Shown here piece by piece: positions 17,484-24,802 of a stretch of 64,000 nucleotides of DNA (its first letter is position 1; each line of letters starts with the position of its first letter). A program made the translations under genes and the position numbers. The DNA comes from Nitrospirota bacterium (GTDB lineage: Bacteria; Nitrospirota; Nitrospiria; Nitrospirales; Nitrospiraceae): contig JACRLR010000026.1 in the NCBI GenBank assembly GCA_016219645.1, positions 60,983 through 124,982 of the forward strand, read 5' to 3'. Below the pieces are notes generated by a model that saw nothing but the letters and a program-made list of their open reading frames with translations, was not told the origin of the DNA and did not search any database.

Positions 17484-18740
17484 ATGGGGCACGATCAGCC
17501 AGTCAAAGCCTTAGTGATCGCTCTCACCGACCATGCAGCAGCGGCAGTCTATTCGATTAATCGTCTGCAGCCTGATTCGCTCTGCTTTGTGTTGCCGGAA
17601 TGGGCTAAATCGCTCGTAGAATCAGAGGTCCAGCCGAAGATCGAGCACATGCCAAGACGGTGGGATTGGGTGGGGCTGGCGGAAACCGGCGAATTTGTCG
17701 GCTGTTATCAGACGCTTGCCAGGACACTCCCGGACATGTTGCATACTTGGGATGTGCAGCCAGGCGAACTTGTCGTCGATGTGACCGGAGCTACGGCGGC
17801 CATGGCGGGCGCGCTGACACTGGCTACAAGATCTCTCAGTTCGCGTATCGTGTCGCTCGTGCCGGCACGAGAGGGACAGGAGGAGAACAGGACCGATATT
17901 GCCGGGAAGCCGTTCGTATGGATGCAGGTCAATCCGTGGGATGAGGCGGCAACCGTTGCACGCCGCGAGGGCTGTGAACTGTTCAACCGGAGATTGTTTG
18001 CCGCAGCGGCAAAGCTGTTCCGCGAGATCGAAACACGGGTGAGCGGCGGGCAGAAACCGCTCTATCGTGCCTTTGCGGACATGGCTGATGGTTACGATCA
18101 TTGGGAACGGTTTCACTATCGTCAAGCCTGGGAGAAACTGAAAAGTGCCGTGAAGGCCTTTGAAATGGCGTCCCTGTGGGGCGGACCACCAGGCCTCACG
18201 TCATTGTTGCCGGCGATCAAATCGAATGCGGGATTCTTGGAGAAGCTCGTCCTCGATCCTGCTCCTGTGAAAGACGTGCAGGCCCACGATCTGCTGGCTC
18301 ATGCCGGCCGACGACTCCATGGCCTGAACGATTCGGAAGCCGCGATGGTCTCGCTCGTTCGCGCGCTCGAAGCCTTTGCCCAACGGCAACTGTTCAAGCA
18401 ATACCTGATCAAAACGTGGGACGTGCAGCCGGAACAATTGCCGCAAGCACTGAGAGAAACCTGTCGATCTTGTTGGCTGGAAGATATCGACGGCAAGTAC
18501 AAGCTGCCCTTGCAGGCACAGTTTCGAGCGCTGGCCGGATTAGGCGACCAGATAGGCCAGGCCTTTTTGCGAGAGTGGCCGACGATGAAACCGCTGCTCG
18601 ACGCCGCCAGCCATGCAGTCCTTGGCCACGGCTTTGAACCGGTCAAAGCCGAGCGGGTGCAACAGCTATACGAAGTAGTCGTGAAATTATCGGGTGTCAG
18701 TGAGACCTCCTTACCGAAGTTTCCCACGTTGAACCTCTAG
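17484..18740 (+). CDS. CARF-domain protein, Cas02710/Csm6-like, orphan
   Basis: A 418-residue protein that resembles the TIGR02710-type CRISPR-associated proteins. The N-terminal Rossmann-like CARF domain has the ligand-loop motif DVTGATAAM at residues 99-107, the counterpart of the DxTGGTKxM loop that senses cyclic oligoadenylate. The C-terminal half is helical and ends in a HEPN-like segment ASHAVLGHGFEPV (residues 375-387). There the usual Arg and Asn of an RNxSxxxHG ribonuclease motif appear replaced by Ala and Ser, although His382 is kept. ATG 17484 is chosen over a GTG at 17400. No cas gene or CRISPR array is visible nearby. It may be a sensor without RNase activity. Confidence 0.65.
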   Translation: MGHDQPVKALVIALTDHAAAAVYSINRLQPDSLCFVLPEWAKSLVESEVQPKIEHMPRRWDWVGLAETGEFVGCYQTLARTLPDMLHTWDVQPGELVVDVTGATAAMAGALTLATRSLSSRIVSLVPAREGQEENRTDIAGKPFVWMQVNPWDEAATVARREGCELFNRRLFAAAAKLFREIETRVSGGQKPLYRAFADMADGYDHWERFHYRQAWEKLKSAVKAFEMASLWGGPPGLTSLLPAIKSNAGFLEKLVLDPAPVKDVQAHDLLAHAGRRLHGLNDSEAAMVSLVRALEAFAQRQLFKQYLIKTWDVQPEQLPQALRETCRSCWLEDIDGKYKLPLQAQFRALAGLGDQIGQAFLREWPTMKPLLDAASHAVLGHGFEPVKAERVQQLYEVVVKLSGVSETSLPKFPTLNL

Positions 18741-18770
18741 TGAAGCGTCGTTCGTGAAGCGTATCTCGTT
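18741..18770. repeat. 21-nt-type repeat (family C), left copy
   Basis: GTGAAGCGTCGTTCGTGAAG, followed by CGTATCTCGT, is a repeat motif also seen in inverted orientation at 19001-19024 and in longer clusters at 23148-23245 and 43735-43832. Here the left and right copies flank the shortened four-helix-bundle gene. Confidence 0.65.
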
Positions 18771-18793
18771 TGAAGAAGAATCGACGAAGTGAA

Positions 18794-18994
18794 ATGGACA
18801 AGATACGAAACTTCCCCGATCTCGCGGTGTGGAGACTGGGCAAGGGAATGATCCTTGGCTCCTGCGCAGAGTTGGAGACTCACATTGAAATCGCTCATGA
18901 TCTGGGGTTCATTGCGGGAACCGGGCAGGACAATCTTTTAGAGAAGCTTGACCACGAGTCTAAGATGCTCAGAAACCTCATCAAACGGCTCTGA
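18794..18994 (+). pseudogene. Four-helix-bundle (23S rRNA IVS-type) protein with internal deletion
   Basis: The 66-residue frame begins MDKIRNFPDLAVWRLGKGM, which looks like the normal N-terminus of the four-helix-bundle family. It then continues directly with SCAELETHIEIAHDLGFI, which looks like the third helix. The roughly 50-60 residues normally between them, including the SNIAEG signature, are missing although the reading frame is intact. The end (LEKLDHESKMLRNLIKRL) is normal. It is flanked by inverted copies of repeat family C. Family members are often found in rRNA intervening sequences or near retroelements. It is probably non-functional, or a minimal derivative. Confidence 0.6.
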
Positions 18995-19000
18995 CAAGAT

Positions 19001-19024
19001 AAGCTTCACGAACGACGAGATACG
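19001..19024. repeat. 21-nt-type repeat (family C), right inverted copy
   Basis: The sequence AAGCTTCACGAACGACGAGA plus TACG is the reverse complement of the family-C unit found at 18741-18770. It sits directly upstream of the ybgC start codon, so it forms part of that gene's leader. Confidence 0.65.
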
Positions 19025-19426
19025 ATGGACGTTAGGATCTACTATGAAGATACGGACTGCGGGGGAATGGTGTACTATGCAAATTACCTCAAGTTTTTTG
19101 AGCGTGCGCGGACGCAGTACCTTGAAGAGCGGGGGTTGTCTGTGGCCGGGCTTATGAAAGAAGACACGACATTCGTGGTGGTGCATGCAGAAGTCGACTA
19201 CCGATCTTCGGCCCGCTACGGTGATTGGCTGACCATCGAGACGGTCATCTCCGACATGAGAGCAGCCTCCTTCACGTTTTCGCACGTGATCCGAGAGCGG
19301 GAAAGCCGGCGGGTGGTTGTCGAAGGATCCGCCAGGCTGGCGGCAGTGAACGGAAAAGGCAAGGTCAAGCGCCTCGACAAGGCCATGGTGGCCATGTTAG
19401 AGTTTTTTCCTGCAAGGAGTAGCTAA
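19025..19426 (+). CDS. ybgC: Acyl-CoA thioesterase, YbgC type
   Basis: A 133-residue hotdog-fold thioesterase. The family active-site segment YYEDTDCGGMVYYANYLKFFERAR is present with Asp11 as the catalytic residue, and the length matches YbgC. In many bacteria ybgC heads the tol-pal operon; no tol genes follow here, only a small membrane protein. Likely substrates are short or medium acyl-CoA, or acyl-ACP in phospholipid metabolism. The leader is made of a repeat (family C) and lacks a good ribosome site. Confidence 0.9.
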   Translation: MDVRIYYEDTDCGGMVYYANYLKFFERARTQYLEERGLSVAGLMKEDTTFVVVHAEVDYRSSARYGDWLTIETVISDMRAASFTFSHVIRERESRRVVVEGSARLAAVNGKGKVKRLDKAMVAMLEFFPARSS

Positions 19427-19663
19427 ATGACAACATGGGCTGGGCCAGAGTTTGGATGGGTGCAGGCGCTAAGTTGGTTCATCATCATCGGCTTTTGGCT
19501 TGGTGTCGCATTCTTCGGCTGGAAATTTTTCATGGAAAACCCGATGGCAAAAACCGGGAAGGAAAGGAGGAAGTTGGAGTCCACCATCCTGTCTTCCACT
19601 GAATCTGACTCTCATGAGCACGAGGACGATACTAAAAATCCCGCCCGAGACCGTAGCGCATAA
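19427..19663 (+). CDS. Small single-span membrane protein
   Basis: A 78-residue protein starting immediately after the ybgC stop (TAAATG) with an AAGGAG ribosome site inside the end of ybgC, so the pair is translationally linked. One hydrophobic span (about residues 12-34, with FIIIGFWLGVAFFGWKFF) is followed by a charged, Ser/Glu/Asp-rich tail. I do not recognise a family. Its linkage suggests a partner of the thioesterase at the membrane, but this is only contextual. Confidence 0.65.
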   Translation: MTTWAGPEFGWVQALSWFIIIGFWLGVAFFGWKFFMENPMAKTGKERRKLESTILSSTESDSHEHEDDTKNPARDRSA

Positions 19664-19723
19664 CCACCTCTACAGTACCGATCTGGCGTAAGCCGCGACA
19701 GGAACCCTCCCAAACAATAACCT

Positions 19724-20167
19724 TCAATTCTCCGGCGGGACGCTGTCCTTGTGCAACTGCCGGTTGAGCGCAACGCCCAACTCTTGGCACTTATTGAGGA
19801 GGCCTTCGTAAACTTTGAGGTCGGCGTTGTACTCGGCCATCGGATATTTGCTGAGATGCCCCTGGCTTTTCTCGTAGAACCTCCTGCAGATCTCCCTGAG
19901 GGCTTGGATCGTGTCAAGCAACGCTGCCGCATACTGGTGGGAACCCTCCAACGCCTCTGCATTCTCCTTCAATGCTGATGAAAGAGCAGCCAATTTGGAG
20001 ACTAATCGGCTGAGGCCTTTGAAATGGGCCCCGAAGTCGGTGGGTTTGAAGAGGCCTGGAATCGGGATGGCTTTGCGCCAGGCAAATTTAAAAATCGCAT
20101 CGTGGATCGCGACATACTCGTGAAGGATGGAATTGATCCGGATCAATTCATCCGGGAGATCCGGCAT
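19724..20167 (-). CDS. Hypothetical helical protein
   Basis: A 147-residue soluble protein without signal peptide. It is largely alpha-helical and probably coiled-coil (LSRLVSKLAALSSALKENAEALEG and the later stretch YEGLLNKCQELGVALNRQL). No motif is recognised. It lies 69 bp downstream of the YcxB-like gene on the same strand and may share its transcript. ATG 20167 is the only sensible start. Confidence 0.6.
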   Translation of the reverse strand: MPDLPDELIRINSILHEYVAIHDAIFKFAWRKAIPIPGLFKPTDFGAHFKGLSRLVSKLAALSSALKENAEALEGSHQYAAALLDTIQALREICRRFYEKSQGHLSKYPMAEYNADLKVYEGLLNKCQELGVALNRQLHKDSVPPEN

Positions 20168-20236
20168 GTGTCACCCACGAGCATATGCGGCTCGTTCAAA
20201 TTGAGCAGGCGGCGACCAGCCATCTGCAATCGCGCA

Positions 20237-20731
20237 CTAGTTAGCAACCTTGCCTCCGGCTTCCCGGACACGCTTCTGCACGAAAGCCTGTGTTTCGGAC
20301 GGCAAGCAGGCAAGCGGTAATGTGCTGAACTCTGTTTTCGAATACAACAGAAGCCACACACTAGGGAACTGCCACAGCTCTTTGACGGCGGACCACTGAA
20401 GCGTGGTCGTACCGGCATCCGAGCTCATGGTGAATGACGACTCATCGGCGCGGAATGTCGCTTGAGGCTTCTCCATCTTGCGGAACTTCCGCAACGAGTT
20501 ACGATAATAGCCGGCGTAGAGCGCGACAGCCAGCGCCACCGCGAGGACGAAGAGCACAGCCAGGGTGATCAGGAGCCAGAATGGTGCGCCTATGACCACG
20601 AGCACGCCAAGAACCACCGGAAGAGCCGCGAGCATCGCGATAAAGCCTGAGCCTATTGAGCGGCGCCAAAACGCGTACACCGCCTCGCGCAGCAGCGACT
20701 CGCTATAGATGAGTGTGGCCTCGTGCGGCAT
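20237..20731 (-). CDS. YcxB-like membrane protein
   Basis: A 164-residue protein with two adjacent membrane helices (about residues 25-48 and 50-73) and a C-terminal beta-rich cytosolic domain (FTMSSDAGTTTLQWSAVKELWQFP, then YSKTEFSTLPLACLP). This layout is that of the YcxB-like family, whose function is unknown. It is followed by the helical hypothetical gene and preceded by a family-A repeat and another small membrane gene, all on the minus strand. Confidence 0.65.
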   Translation of the reverse strand: MPHEATLIYSESLLREAVYAFWRRSIGSGFIAMLAALPVVLGVLVVIGAPFWLLITLAVLFVLAVALAVALYAGYYRNSLRKFRKMEKPQATFRADESSFTMSSDAGTTTLQWSAVKELWQFPSVWLLLYSKTEFSTLPLACLPSETQAFVQKRVREAGGKVAN

Positions 20732-20745
20732 GGCAAACTAAGGGT

Positions 20746-20815
20746 CTAGCAGGTTTCGACAAAACTCTGTCTGATTGTTCTCTCACACTGGCGGACTTTT
20801 CCAGCATCCTGCTGG
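20746..20815. repeat. Dispersed palindromic repeat (family A), short form
   Basis: A 70-bp segment starting CTAGCAGGTTTCGACAAAAC and ending CTGGCGGACTTTTCCAGCAT plus CCTGCTGG. It has the same ends and layout as the copy at 16688-16773 and again lies between two genes of the same orientation. Confidence 0.7.
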
Positions 20816-20823
20816 CATCTTTT

Positions 20824-21030
20824 CTATTTGTCTTGCTCTTGTTTCCACGCTTTCCAGGCATAGAAAAAACCCAGCGGAGAGCTGAGGAGGCAAAGCCATG
20901 CCAGAACAGGCGAATCCGACTCTCTGAACAGCCAGCTGGCAAGAATGGTATAGATGATCGCTCCGACAAAATAGACGTACCAAGGCATCTTGCCCTTTGG
21001 TTTCAATGGTGTGTTGGATTCCGATGTCAT
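20824..21030 (-). CDS. Small two-span membrane protein
   Basis: A 68-residue protein with two hydrophobic helices (about residues 17-34 and 42-58) and short charged ends. No family is recognised. It is upstream of the YcxB-like gene, separated by a repeat. About 320 bp upstream contain no other gene, only the full-length family-A repeat. Confidence 0.5.
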   Translation of the reverse strand: MTSESNTPLKPKGKMPWYVYFVGAIIYTILASWLFRESDSPVLAWLCLLSSPLGFFYAWKAWKQEQDK

Positions 21031-21178
21031 TCGGGGACCCCACTGCGTCTCGTAAAAGCTAACTATGTATGATCTGAATCAGGATAACAAGCCATCAGTC
21101 TAGCTGGGCGTTGACAAACGACTTGAGCAGAACAGACACGCAAGGTCTGGACACTCGCAGACCCGTTCAGAAGCCCTC

Positions 21179-21308
21179 GCAGGCTGTTCAGAAAGGCCGT
21201 CCAGCAAGGCCGCAGCAAGCGACGAGGCGAAGGAAGCGTACTCTCTGTAGTACGTTGAGCCTCTGAGCGCGGCGAGAACGCCGCTGGCGGCCTTTGTCAA
21301 CAGCCTGC
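21179..21308. repeat. Dispersed repeat family A, full-length form with terminal inverted repeats
   Basis: A 130-bp element bounded by 20-bp inverted ends: GCAGGCTGTTCAGAAAGGCC at 21179-21198, and the near complement GGCCTTTGTCAACAGCCTGC at 21289-21308. Its interior carries AGCAAGGCCGCAGC, GTACGTTGAGCCTCT and GAGAACGCCGCTGGCGG. The same interior appears at 29338-29459. No coding capacity; it looks like a MITE or large REP-type element. It fills most of the gene-free stretch 21031-21348. Confidence 0.75.
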
Positions 21309-21348
21309 TAGCTGGATGTTGAAGATATCCGCCAGCCTGTCTTGTTCA

Positions 21349-21882
21349 TTATAGCCACCGCCTTACACCTTGTTGGTAACGGTCATATGCCTTGCCGAAT
21401 TTGGCTGACAGTGCGCGCTCCTCGGGCAGGATTTGAAAGCGGTTCATGTACAAGACAAAGACCGGCAAGAGAAAGAATGGCAATGGGTGGGAGAGCCAAA
21501 TCGCCCACCCGATGAGTAGGAGAAGGAAGCCCACATACATGGGGTTTCGGCTCACGCGATAGACACCTGACATGACGACAGATGAGGCGGCGTCAGGGGT
21601 CATGGGATTAAAGGTGGTCTTGGCCTTCTGGAATTCATACAGCCCCGCCAACATGAAGAGGATGCCGACAGCGGAAATCGTAGCCGCGAGACCTTGCCGC
21701 CAGGGCAACGCAAAAGCAAGTGATGGAAGTTGCCACGCGGCGAACCACATAGCCCCGACAAGCAGGAGTACCAGAAGGAGCGGCGGGACTTTGAGTTCAA
21801 GGGCATTCAAAAGATTGAGACCGTGAATGCAGAAAGAGGATATTCTGAATTCCTGCAGGTAGCCGCTCACCTCATACGCCAA
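21349..21882 (-). CDS. Isoprenylcysteine-carboxyl-methyltransferase-like membrane protein
   Basis: A membrane protein of up to 177 residues with four or five hydrophobic helices and the ICMT/PEMT-like segment TSGVYRxSRNPMYVGF (here GVYRVSRNPMYVGFLLLL) and EERALSAKFGKAYDRY at the end, which bind S-adenosylmethionine and the lipid-like substrate in this superfamily. Bacterial members methylate unknown substrates. The start is uncertain: a TTG at 21810, reading LNALELKVPP, gives a better family-like N-terminus than the ATG at 21882. Confidence 0.75.
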   Translation of the reverse strand: MAYEVSGYLQEFRISSFCIHGLNLLNALELKVPPLLLVLLLVGAMWFAAWQLPSLAFALPWRQGLAATISAVGILFMLAGLYEFQKAKTTFNPMTPDAASSVVMSGVYRVSRNPMYVGFLLLLIGWAIWLSHPLPFFLLPVFVLYMNRFQILPEERALSAKFGKAYDRYQQGVRRWL

Positions 21883-21948
21883 AAAAACCAGAGTGGCCCC
21901 CTAAATTCACCGAGCAGCAACCGTGCTTGAGGGGCAGCTCAATATGAC

Positions 21949-22122
21949 TCACATCCTCACGATGTTGATCCAGAATTGCCCCAGACTTTCCGTGCCGCCG
22001 AAGAGTGTGGTGAAGTTGATGGAGTCCACCAGCAGGATGTTGCGGGTACGCTGATCCTTCGACGGAAGCGCTATCTCATCCCAGGAATCGGCGGTACTTG
22101 CGAAAGGGCCGAAAGCAATTCC
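21949..22122 (-). pseudogene. Possible gene remnant overlapping the next gene
   Basis: A frame without a clear start codon reads GIAFGPFASTADSWDEIALP, then KDQRTRNILLVDSINFTTLF and GGTESLGQFWINIVRM. This is protein-like composition that ends at a stop at 21949. It overlaps the 3' end of the 22071-22496 gene in another frame. It may be the C-terminal remnant of a lost gene. I recognise no family, and chance cannot be excluded. Confidence 0.25.
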
Positions 22123-22496
22123 TCTTTCGCATTGAGGATCCCAAGCCAGCGAAGGGCGTCGTCCAGCGTCCTGAAAATCTCCAGTTCGTCAGTCGGTTCA
22201 TCCCGGAGAATTTGGTACATGCGTGCCATGCCGAACAACACGTCGCTGGTGACCACCACGGCGCGCCGGGAACCATCCCCGTAGGGATTTAGACTCGCCA
22301 TCTCCCTGATAGTGGCAGCAGTGACCTCGACATCCGCGACATCACGCAAATCAGCAAGCTGATGAAGGTTCCGTACGAAGCGTGGGTCGATGGTCAGGGC
22401 ACGTACGTGCGCCAGAAGCTCCCGATCCGTCACGATATCCCATCCGCGGGATAGGACTAAGGACCGTGCCAGGTCGATTATGTAGCCGCAGGGCAT
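22071..22496 (-). CDS. SpoIIAA/STAS-like hypothetical protein
   Basis: A 141-residue soluble protein. Its layout (a first strand CGYIIDLARSLVLSRGWD, then LADLRDVADVEVTAATIREMA, then RRAVVVTSDVLFGMARMYQIL, and finally EIFRTLDDALRWLG) follows the SpoIIAA-like/STAS-type small proteins common in environmental bacteria. These have no established enzymatic role. The ATG at 22496 is chosen because it fits the first beta-strand; residues further upstream look extraneous. Confidence 0.55.
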   Translation of the reverse strand: MPCGYIIDLARSLVLSRGWDIVTDRELLAHVRALTIDPRFVRNLHQLADLRDVADVEVTAATIREMASLNPYGDGSRRAVVVTSDVLFGMARMYQILRDEPTDELEIFRTLDDALRWLGILNAKEELLSALSQVPPIPGMR

Positions 22497-22698
22497 AGTG
22501 TGGAGCCTACGATAATTCACAGAATGCCGCAAGGGAGCTAGCGTGGGAAGGCGAAATCTCGTATCGGCTCACTGAAGGAATGCTCGTCGTCGGACGCCTA
22601 GATTCTGTCCGTTGATGAAGCCATCGAGCACGAGGTGATCACAGACATACCTGTGGTCTGTCCCCTTTGGACGAAGTCTTCCGCGATGACTGGTTTAG

Positions 22699-23070
22699 CT
22701 ACTCAACAGATCCTCTTATTTGCGAATCCCGCTGCTCCTGAACTTCTGTGGGTACGAGTGGGCGACGAGGCAACGTCGCCTTGAGGCTTTCCTCTAATGA
22801 GCGATGGGTTCCCTTCGCGCTCTTGTGCGGACGTGCTCCTTTCTCGTGATGAGATCGCCGAGGGCGAAGATCGCTCCCTGCCCGTCTCTCTGATTTCCGG
22901 CAGAGATCGCAAGAACCGTGAAGTTCTGACTCAGTGGACTCGGGAGTCAGAGACCTTGTGGGCAGTGAGGAAGGTGGAGCTGTGGATGGTTGGGCCAAGG
23001 CCTCGTGGGTGAAGATCAGCAGGAAACCGACGGCGATAAATGAAGAGAAAGCGATTCTGACTTGCGTCAT
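22699..23070 (-). CDS. Hypothetical secreted basic protein
   Basis: A 123-residue protein with an N-terminal signal peptide (MTQVRIAFSSFIAVGFLLIF, cleavage likely after EALAQ), then a low-complexity Pro/Ser/Thr segment and a strongly basic Arg/Lys/His-rich remainder. A CDLC pair is present. No family recognised. The ATG at 23070 gives the signal peptide; an upstream start at 23124 would disrupt it. It is separated by a repeat cluster from the plus-strand gene at 23268. Confidence 0.45.
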   Translation of the reverse strand: MTQVRIAFSSFIAVGFLLIFTHEALAQPSTAPPSSLPTRSLTPESTESELHGSCDLCRKSERRAGSDLRPRRSHHEKGARPHKSAKGTHRSLEESLKATLPRRPLVPTEVQEQRDSQIRGSVE

Positions 23071-23147
23071 GTCTTTATGAGGACAGGCATAGTCCATGCC
23101 GGAGCGGTCTGATTGACAATGCAAAAAAGCGCATGCTGGAATGGCGG

Positions 23148-23245
23148 CGTATCTCGTCGTTCGTGAAGCGTCGTTCGTGTCTCACCAGACAGGACATTCG
23201 TGGTTCATCATAAACGAGATACGCTTCACGAGAGACGAATGACGC
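23148..23245. repeat. Repeat family C cluster with inverted halves
   Basis: The left half carries CGTATCTCGTCGTTCGTGAA followed by GCGTCGTTCGTGTCTC. The right half carries ACGAGATACGCTTCACGAGA followed by GACGAATGACG, so the halves are inverted and could form a long imperfect hairpin. It lies between divergent genes (22699-23070 and 23268-23498). Confidence 0.7.
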
Positions 23246-23267
23246 TTTTCGATTCACGGAGGTTTCT

Positions 23268-23498
23268 ATGGATATGATGGGACGTGTCGGGTTGGTCGAG
23301 ATTCCGATCTTGATTGCACCAGATCAAAAGGTCTGGATGGATCGGATGATCAAGGAAGGCAAGATTGCCATTCCTCCAGGCGGGACACTGGAAAAAGGCT
23401 CGCTCTATTCAATGTTTATCCGGATGCTTCTGCATAATGCCATGGAAGAACAGAAGCGACAGGAGGTGCTGGATTCGGAGGATGAGGACGACGAATAG
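23268..23498 (+). CDS. Small hypothetical protein with acidic tail
   Basis: A 76-residue protein with a good ribosome site (GGAGGTTTCT before ATG). The body is amphipathic (VGLVEIPILIAPDQKVWMDRM, then PPGGTLEKGSLYSMFIRMLL), and the tail is DSEDEDDE. No transmembrane span and no family recognised. The predicted fold and role are unknown. Confidence 0.6.
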   Translation: MDMMGRVGLVEIPILIAPDQKVWMDRMIKEGKIAIPPGGTLEKGSLYSMFIRMLLHNAMEEQKRQEVLDSEDEDDE

Positions 23499-23603
23499 GG
23501 GAAGCTACAGCTATTTTGAACAGCTTCCCAGACCCTGCGTCTGTATCGAAAATGATAAGGTCCGTATCCGGTGCGTGAGGAGCCTTAAGGCAGTTGGTCT
23601 CCC

Positions 23604-24584
23604 CTATCGGTAGCCTCCCTGGCGATAGAGCTTCCAAAGCATCAGTCCCATAGCCAGCCATCGGTGGCGCTGGAGGCGTGGAGAAAGAACAGGTCTCATA
23701 CCCGAATGCCGTTCAATCTTCCAGAGAATGTAGTCCATACCACCCTGGAACGTCATCAGTCCTTTCAACAGCCGTATGACGTTCAGCGTTTTGCCGAGGG
23801 CTTTCCGAAGGTTCCACGCATGACCGCCCCAAAAACGAACCCTCTCCGGTATCCTGGCTTCGTATCTCACCGAAGGACCTTCCTCGTGTACTCTGATCTC
23901 GAAGGGAATCCCGGTCAAGGCCGCCCGGGTCACCTGCTCATAGTAGCCGAGATTATCCTGGACGAGACGGGCCACCGCATCCAACCGTTCAGGGCGGAGT
24001 TCAGTGCGATAGGTTCGACTGAGCCCCTCTCGCCATAACAGTTCGGCATCGAACGTAGCTGGAAGCACCGGAAGGACGCGGGTGACAAACGTCACAATCG
24101 CGCGGCCTCGTGCCGCGTGGATCTGCTGGGCGATCTCCTCGTTTCGGGCGTACAACAGGCTACTTGGCTGCGCAAAGCGGGCCCAGAGGTAGGAATGAAA
24201 CCATCGCGGAGAGGTTCCCCGCCGGAAATCCGCCTGGGAGATCACTGCATATTTGGCACGAACTCGACGATCTCCGAGGGGAATCTCGAGGTAAAAGACA
24301 GTCGGTGGCAAGATGCGGTACAGCAGGCGCGGGAACGATGTGCCCGGGAGACTTCGATAACGGTCCACCACAACATAGAGATCGACCAACCCTTCATCGG
24401 TACCGGTCCGGAAACAGGAGCCATAGACCAGAATGGCCGCGACGGCTTCGCCAAACCGGGCACGGAGGGCGTCCGCGAGCAGGTGAACCCCTGGGGCGAG
24501 ATGCTCTGACCTCTGCCGGGCAAGGAGGGCGATGAGCGGTGAGCCGTGCTGAACACCGCCGCTCTTACGGCTCGACTTCGGCAT
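23604..24584 (-). CDS. TAM41-like CTP:phospholipid cytidylyltransferase
   Basis: A 326-residue protein with a nucleotidyltransferase-beta-type active site: VYGSCFR (Gly55-Ser56) and DLYVVVD (Asp68, Asp74). The downstream block VRAKYAVISQADF, then SYLWARFAQPSSLLYARNEEI parallels the KYGVIS and LYLAGRLxKP segments of the mitochondrial CDP-diacylglycerol synthase TAM41. It should therefore make a CDP-lipid from CTP and a phosphorylated lipid. It is last of three minus-strand genes with a lipid kinase and a CDP-alcohol phosphatidyltransferase, so the likely product here is CDP-ceramide or CDP-diacylglycerol. The family assignment is from memory of motifs. Confidence 0.6.
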   Translation of the reverse strand: MPKSSRKSGGVQHGSPLIALLARQRSEHLAPGVHLLADALRARFGEAVAAILVYGSCFRTGTDEGLVDLYVVVDRYRSLPGTSFPRLLYRILPPTVFYLEIPLGDRRVRAKYAVISQADFRRGTSPRWFHSYLWARFAQPSSLLYARNEEIAQQIHAARGRAIVTFVTRVLPVLPATFDAELLWREGLSRTYRTELRPERLDAVARLVQDNLGYYEQVTRAALTGIPFEIRVHEEGPSVRYEARIPERVRFWGGHAWNLRKALGKTLNVIRLLKGLMTFQGGMDYILWKIERHSGMRPVLSPRLQRHRWLAMGLMLWKLYRQGGYR

Positions 24585-24671
24585 TACGCCACAACTGCGT
24601 CAGATTTTGATTGGATGTGGCAGCCAGGGAAGCACGGGCCGGATCCCCCTGGAGGGCCACAGTCATAAGAT

Positions 24672-24696
24672 GGCATCAGTGAAGTCACCTGATGCC
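24672..24696. other. Hairpin between lipid-kinase and cytidylyltransferase genes
   Basis: GGCATCAG and CTGATGCC form a perfect 8-bp inverted repeat with a 9-nt loop within the 218-bp gap between two minus-strand genes. No T-run follows on either strand, so it is not a standard terminator; it may be an mRNA processing or attenuation hairpin. Confidence 0.4.
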
Positions 24697-24802
24697 CGCC
24701 CTTGTTTCCACGTCAGCCGTGCTGTGGAAGCGGCTCGCTCTTATAGCCAAATGATTCGTCGAACATGTTAAATCTGTAGACACAGAATCCGGGAGCTCGC
24801 CT

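Noticed and set aside
17220..19000. CRISPR array near the CARF gene
   Set aside because: No regularly spaced direct repeats; the only repeats are the family-C motifs.
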